Part shown: one piece after another, positions 4,688 to 5,667 of the stretch
Position numbering within the stretch: position 1 is the first letter of the stretch
Layout of the letters: the number at the start of each line of letters is the position of its first letter
NCBI GenBank assembly: GCA_029945985.1
Contig: JAQSDP010000150.1
Coordinates: 1 to 5,667, forward strand
Origin: a bacterium
GTDB lineage: Bacteria; Acidobacteriota; Blastocatellia; Pyrinomonadales; Pyrinomonadaceae
Length of the DNA: 5,667 bases
Direction of reading: 5' to 3'
Made by a program: the position numbers and the translations under genes
The notes under the pieces: generated by a model
Told to the model about the DNA's origin: nothing
The model's input: the letters and a program-made list of their open reading frames with translations, nothing else
The model's database searches: none

Positions 4688-5464
4688 CTAGGTCGCTCGA
4701 AGTTGTTCCACGTCGCCTGCTTGTACGATGGTGACCGAGCCGTCGTTCAGTTTAACTCGGAGGGCTCCGTTCGGTTCGAGGCCGTCTGTGACTCCTTCGA
4801 GCGATTCATTTTCTAACACAACTCGGACCGATTTTCCAGAGAAGTAGGTCGAGCGTTTGCGCCATTCGTCGATGATCTCGGTTGCACCGGTGTCGGTTTG
4901 GAGGATGTCGTAGAAATAGGTGATGTATTTGGTAAGAGCCTCGGCTAATTCCGAGGGGTTTGTCGGGTGAGATGAACCACCCGCTACCGCAGGTGGTACT
5001 GACATCGGTCGCTGCTCCTGCATCGATGTTGCGGTGTCGGCGATCTCGGGTGGGAAGTTGGACGATCTTAGGTTGATGCCGATGCCGACTATCACGGCGA
5101 GGCCTTTGGGAGTGTCGGTCGTTTCAGCCAATATCCCGCTGATCTTCTTGCCGTCGACGTGGAGGTCGTTGACCCATTTGATGTCGGCGGCGACGCCGAA
5201 TTCGGCTAGGGTGTCGTGGACGGCGACGCCGGTCATGAGTGTGACAAGCGGCAGGTATTGCGTCTCGATCTTTGGACGGAGAACGATGCTGAAATAGAGG
5301 CCCGCGTCAGGTTCGCTAACCCACGTCCGCCCATGCCGCCCACGTCCGGCGGTCTGTTGCCGGGCCACTATGCACACGCCTTCTTCTGCGCCAAGCCGAG
5401 CCTGCTTGAGGGCCTCGGTGTTGGTCGAGTCGATGGTGTCGAAGGTGAGAAGGTTGATGTTCAA
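4688..5464 (-). CDS. birA: Biotin--[acetyl-CoA-carboxylase] ligase, monofunctional
   Basis: A 258-residue cytoplasmic enzyme that makes biotinyl-AMP from biotin and ATP and attaches biotin to the carrier domain of acetyl-CoA carboxylase. Motifs are DSTNTEA (12-18), the ATP/biotin loop GRGRHGRTW (40-48), KWVNDL with the catalytic-type Lys (96-101), KKISGILAE (106-114), GIGINL (127-132), and a C-terminal SH3-like domain (about 208-255). It lacks the N-terminal helix-turn-helix of E. coli BirA, so it should not act as a repressor. I choose TTG at 5462-5464, which makes a 4-base TTGA overlap with the stop of the upstream gene and places DSTN near the start. The ATG at 5572 would overlap that gene by 112 bases with an unlikely Cys/Arg-rich leader. 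Residues 149-171 form an unusually long loop containing PPAVAGG, encoded by a palindrome. Confidence 0.94.
   Translation of the reverse strand: MNINLLTFDTIDSTNTEALKQARLGAEEGVCIVARQQTAGRGRHGRTWVSEPDAGLYFSIVLRPKIETQYLPLVTLMTGVAVHDTLAEFGVAADIKWVNDLHVDGKKISGILAETTDTPKGLAVIVGIGINLRSSNFPPEIADTATSMQEQRPMSVPPAVAGGSSHPTNPSELAEALTKYITYFYDILQTDTGATEIIDEWRKRSTYFSGKSVRVVLENESLEGVTDGLEPNGALRVKLNDGSVTIVQAGDVEQLRAT
4976..4997. repeat. REP-like imperfect palindrome read through in birA
   Basis: ACCACC (4976-4981) and GGTGGT (4992-4997) form a 6-bp stem. After a C/A mismatch (a G-U wobble in the mRNA), two more pairs close a 4-base loop. Read in the birA frame it encodes V156 to G163 (VPPAVAGG), which lies in a loop that is longer than usual for the family. 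The short GC-rich stem-loop with a GTAG-type core resembles bacterial REP elements. Only one copy occurs in the window, so its repeat status is inferred. Confidence 0.45.
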
Positions 5465-5667
5465 CGCCTTTTGCTCTGCGGCCAGGCCCGTCGAGGAAAT
5501 TTCTTGAGATCGTTTTCGAGTGAAGTTGCAGCGGCAATCATATCGTTGGGCTTCATCTCGAACTCGACCCACACGTCGTCGATGTCAGCCCCGTGAGATG
5601 GGGCCCAGACCGGTCGTGACTCCAATTCGAAGTAAATTCTGATCTGTTTTGGATCATCGCCTTGAAG
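5461..5667 (-). CDS. C-terminal part of an unrecognised protein (partial, runs off the right edge)
   Basis: The minus-strand frame is open from the window edge for 68 codons to a TGA at 5461-5463. Its tail has the residues IRIYFELESRPVWAPSH, then DIDDVWVEFEMKPNDMIAAA and a basic end KKFPRRAWPQSKRR. The amphipathic strand-like pattern rich in Glu, Trp and Phe looks like a real soluble protein, but I cannot name a family. Evidence that it is genuine: the frame is uninterrupted to the edge, its composition is protein-like, and its stop forms a 4-base TTGA overlap with the start of birA, as in coupled genes. It would be the gene preceding birA in the operon. The N-terminus is outside the window. 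A small GCCCC-GTGAGAT-GGGGC hairpin (5588-5604) lies inside it. Confidence 0.7.
   Translation of the reverse strand, partial: LQGDDPKQIRIYFELESRPVWAPSHGADIDDVWVEFEMKPNDMIAAATSLENDLKKFPRRAWPQSKRR

Noticed and set aside
5216..5596. Plus-strand 126-codon frame opposite birA
   Set aside because: Antisense to birA motifs and to the upstream gene; no signal for translation.

Overview
The window is a dense bacterial chromosomal segment with almost everything on the minus strand. It looks like ordinary core genome, not an island: biotin and CoA metabolism, a ribosomal protein, protein repair and a tRNA. The GC content appears moderate (slightly above half, by eye). Near-consensus sigma-70 promoters, intrinsic terminators and frequent stop/start overlaps are typical of a Gram-negative-type bacterium. 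My best guess is an Acidobacteriota member (Blastocatellia/Pyrinomonadaceae-like), from the gene mix and a REP-like palindrome inside birA. This is inference only.

Reading in the direction of transcription (right to left), the right half is a tightly packed operon. It holds the C-terminal part of an unrecognised protein (5461-5667), birA (4688-5464), a vanW-family gene (3868-4686), a short acidic hypothetical gene (3492-3824) and coaX (2719-3492). Most junctions overlap or leave a single base. rpsU (2427-2654) follows with its own good promoter in the end of coaX, an exceptionally strong Shine-Dalgarno sequence, and a long intrinsic terminator (2373-2411). The second unit is surE (1553-2308), pcm (877-1551) and a DedA/VTT membrane protein gene (264-866), with gaps of 1 and 10 nt. 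It is followed by an independently promoted tRNA-Pro(CGG) at 124-200. At the left edge a plus-strand gene, of which only the last membrane helix is visible (2-82), converges on the tRNA. A hairpin between them (82-114) can terminate both.

Functionally, birA and coaX serve cofactor supply: biotin attachment to carboxylases and the first step of CoA synthesis. surE and pcm are a classic stress/stationary-phase pair: nucleotide phosphatase and isoaspartyl protein repair. No sequence supports a defence system, CRISPR array, phage or transposase. Points worth a second look are the palindrome read through in frame in birA, the Asp-to-Ser change in a normally invariant CoaX motif, the contrast between the rpsU ribosome binding site and those of its neighbours, and the unrecognised acidic protein next to VanW.
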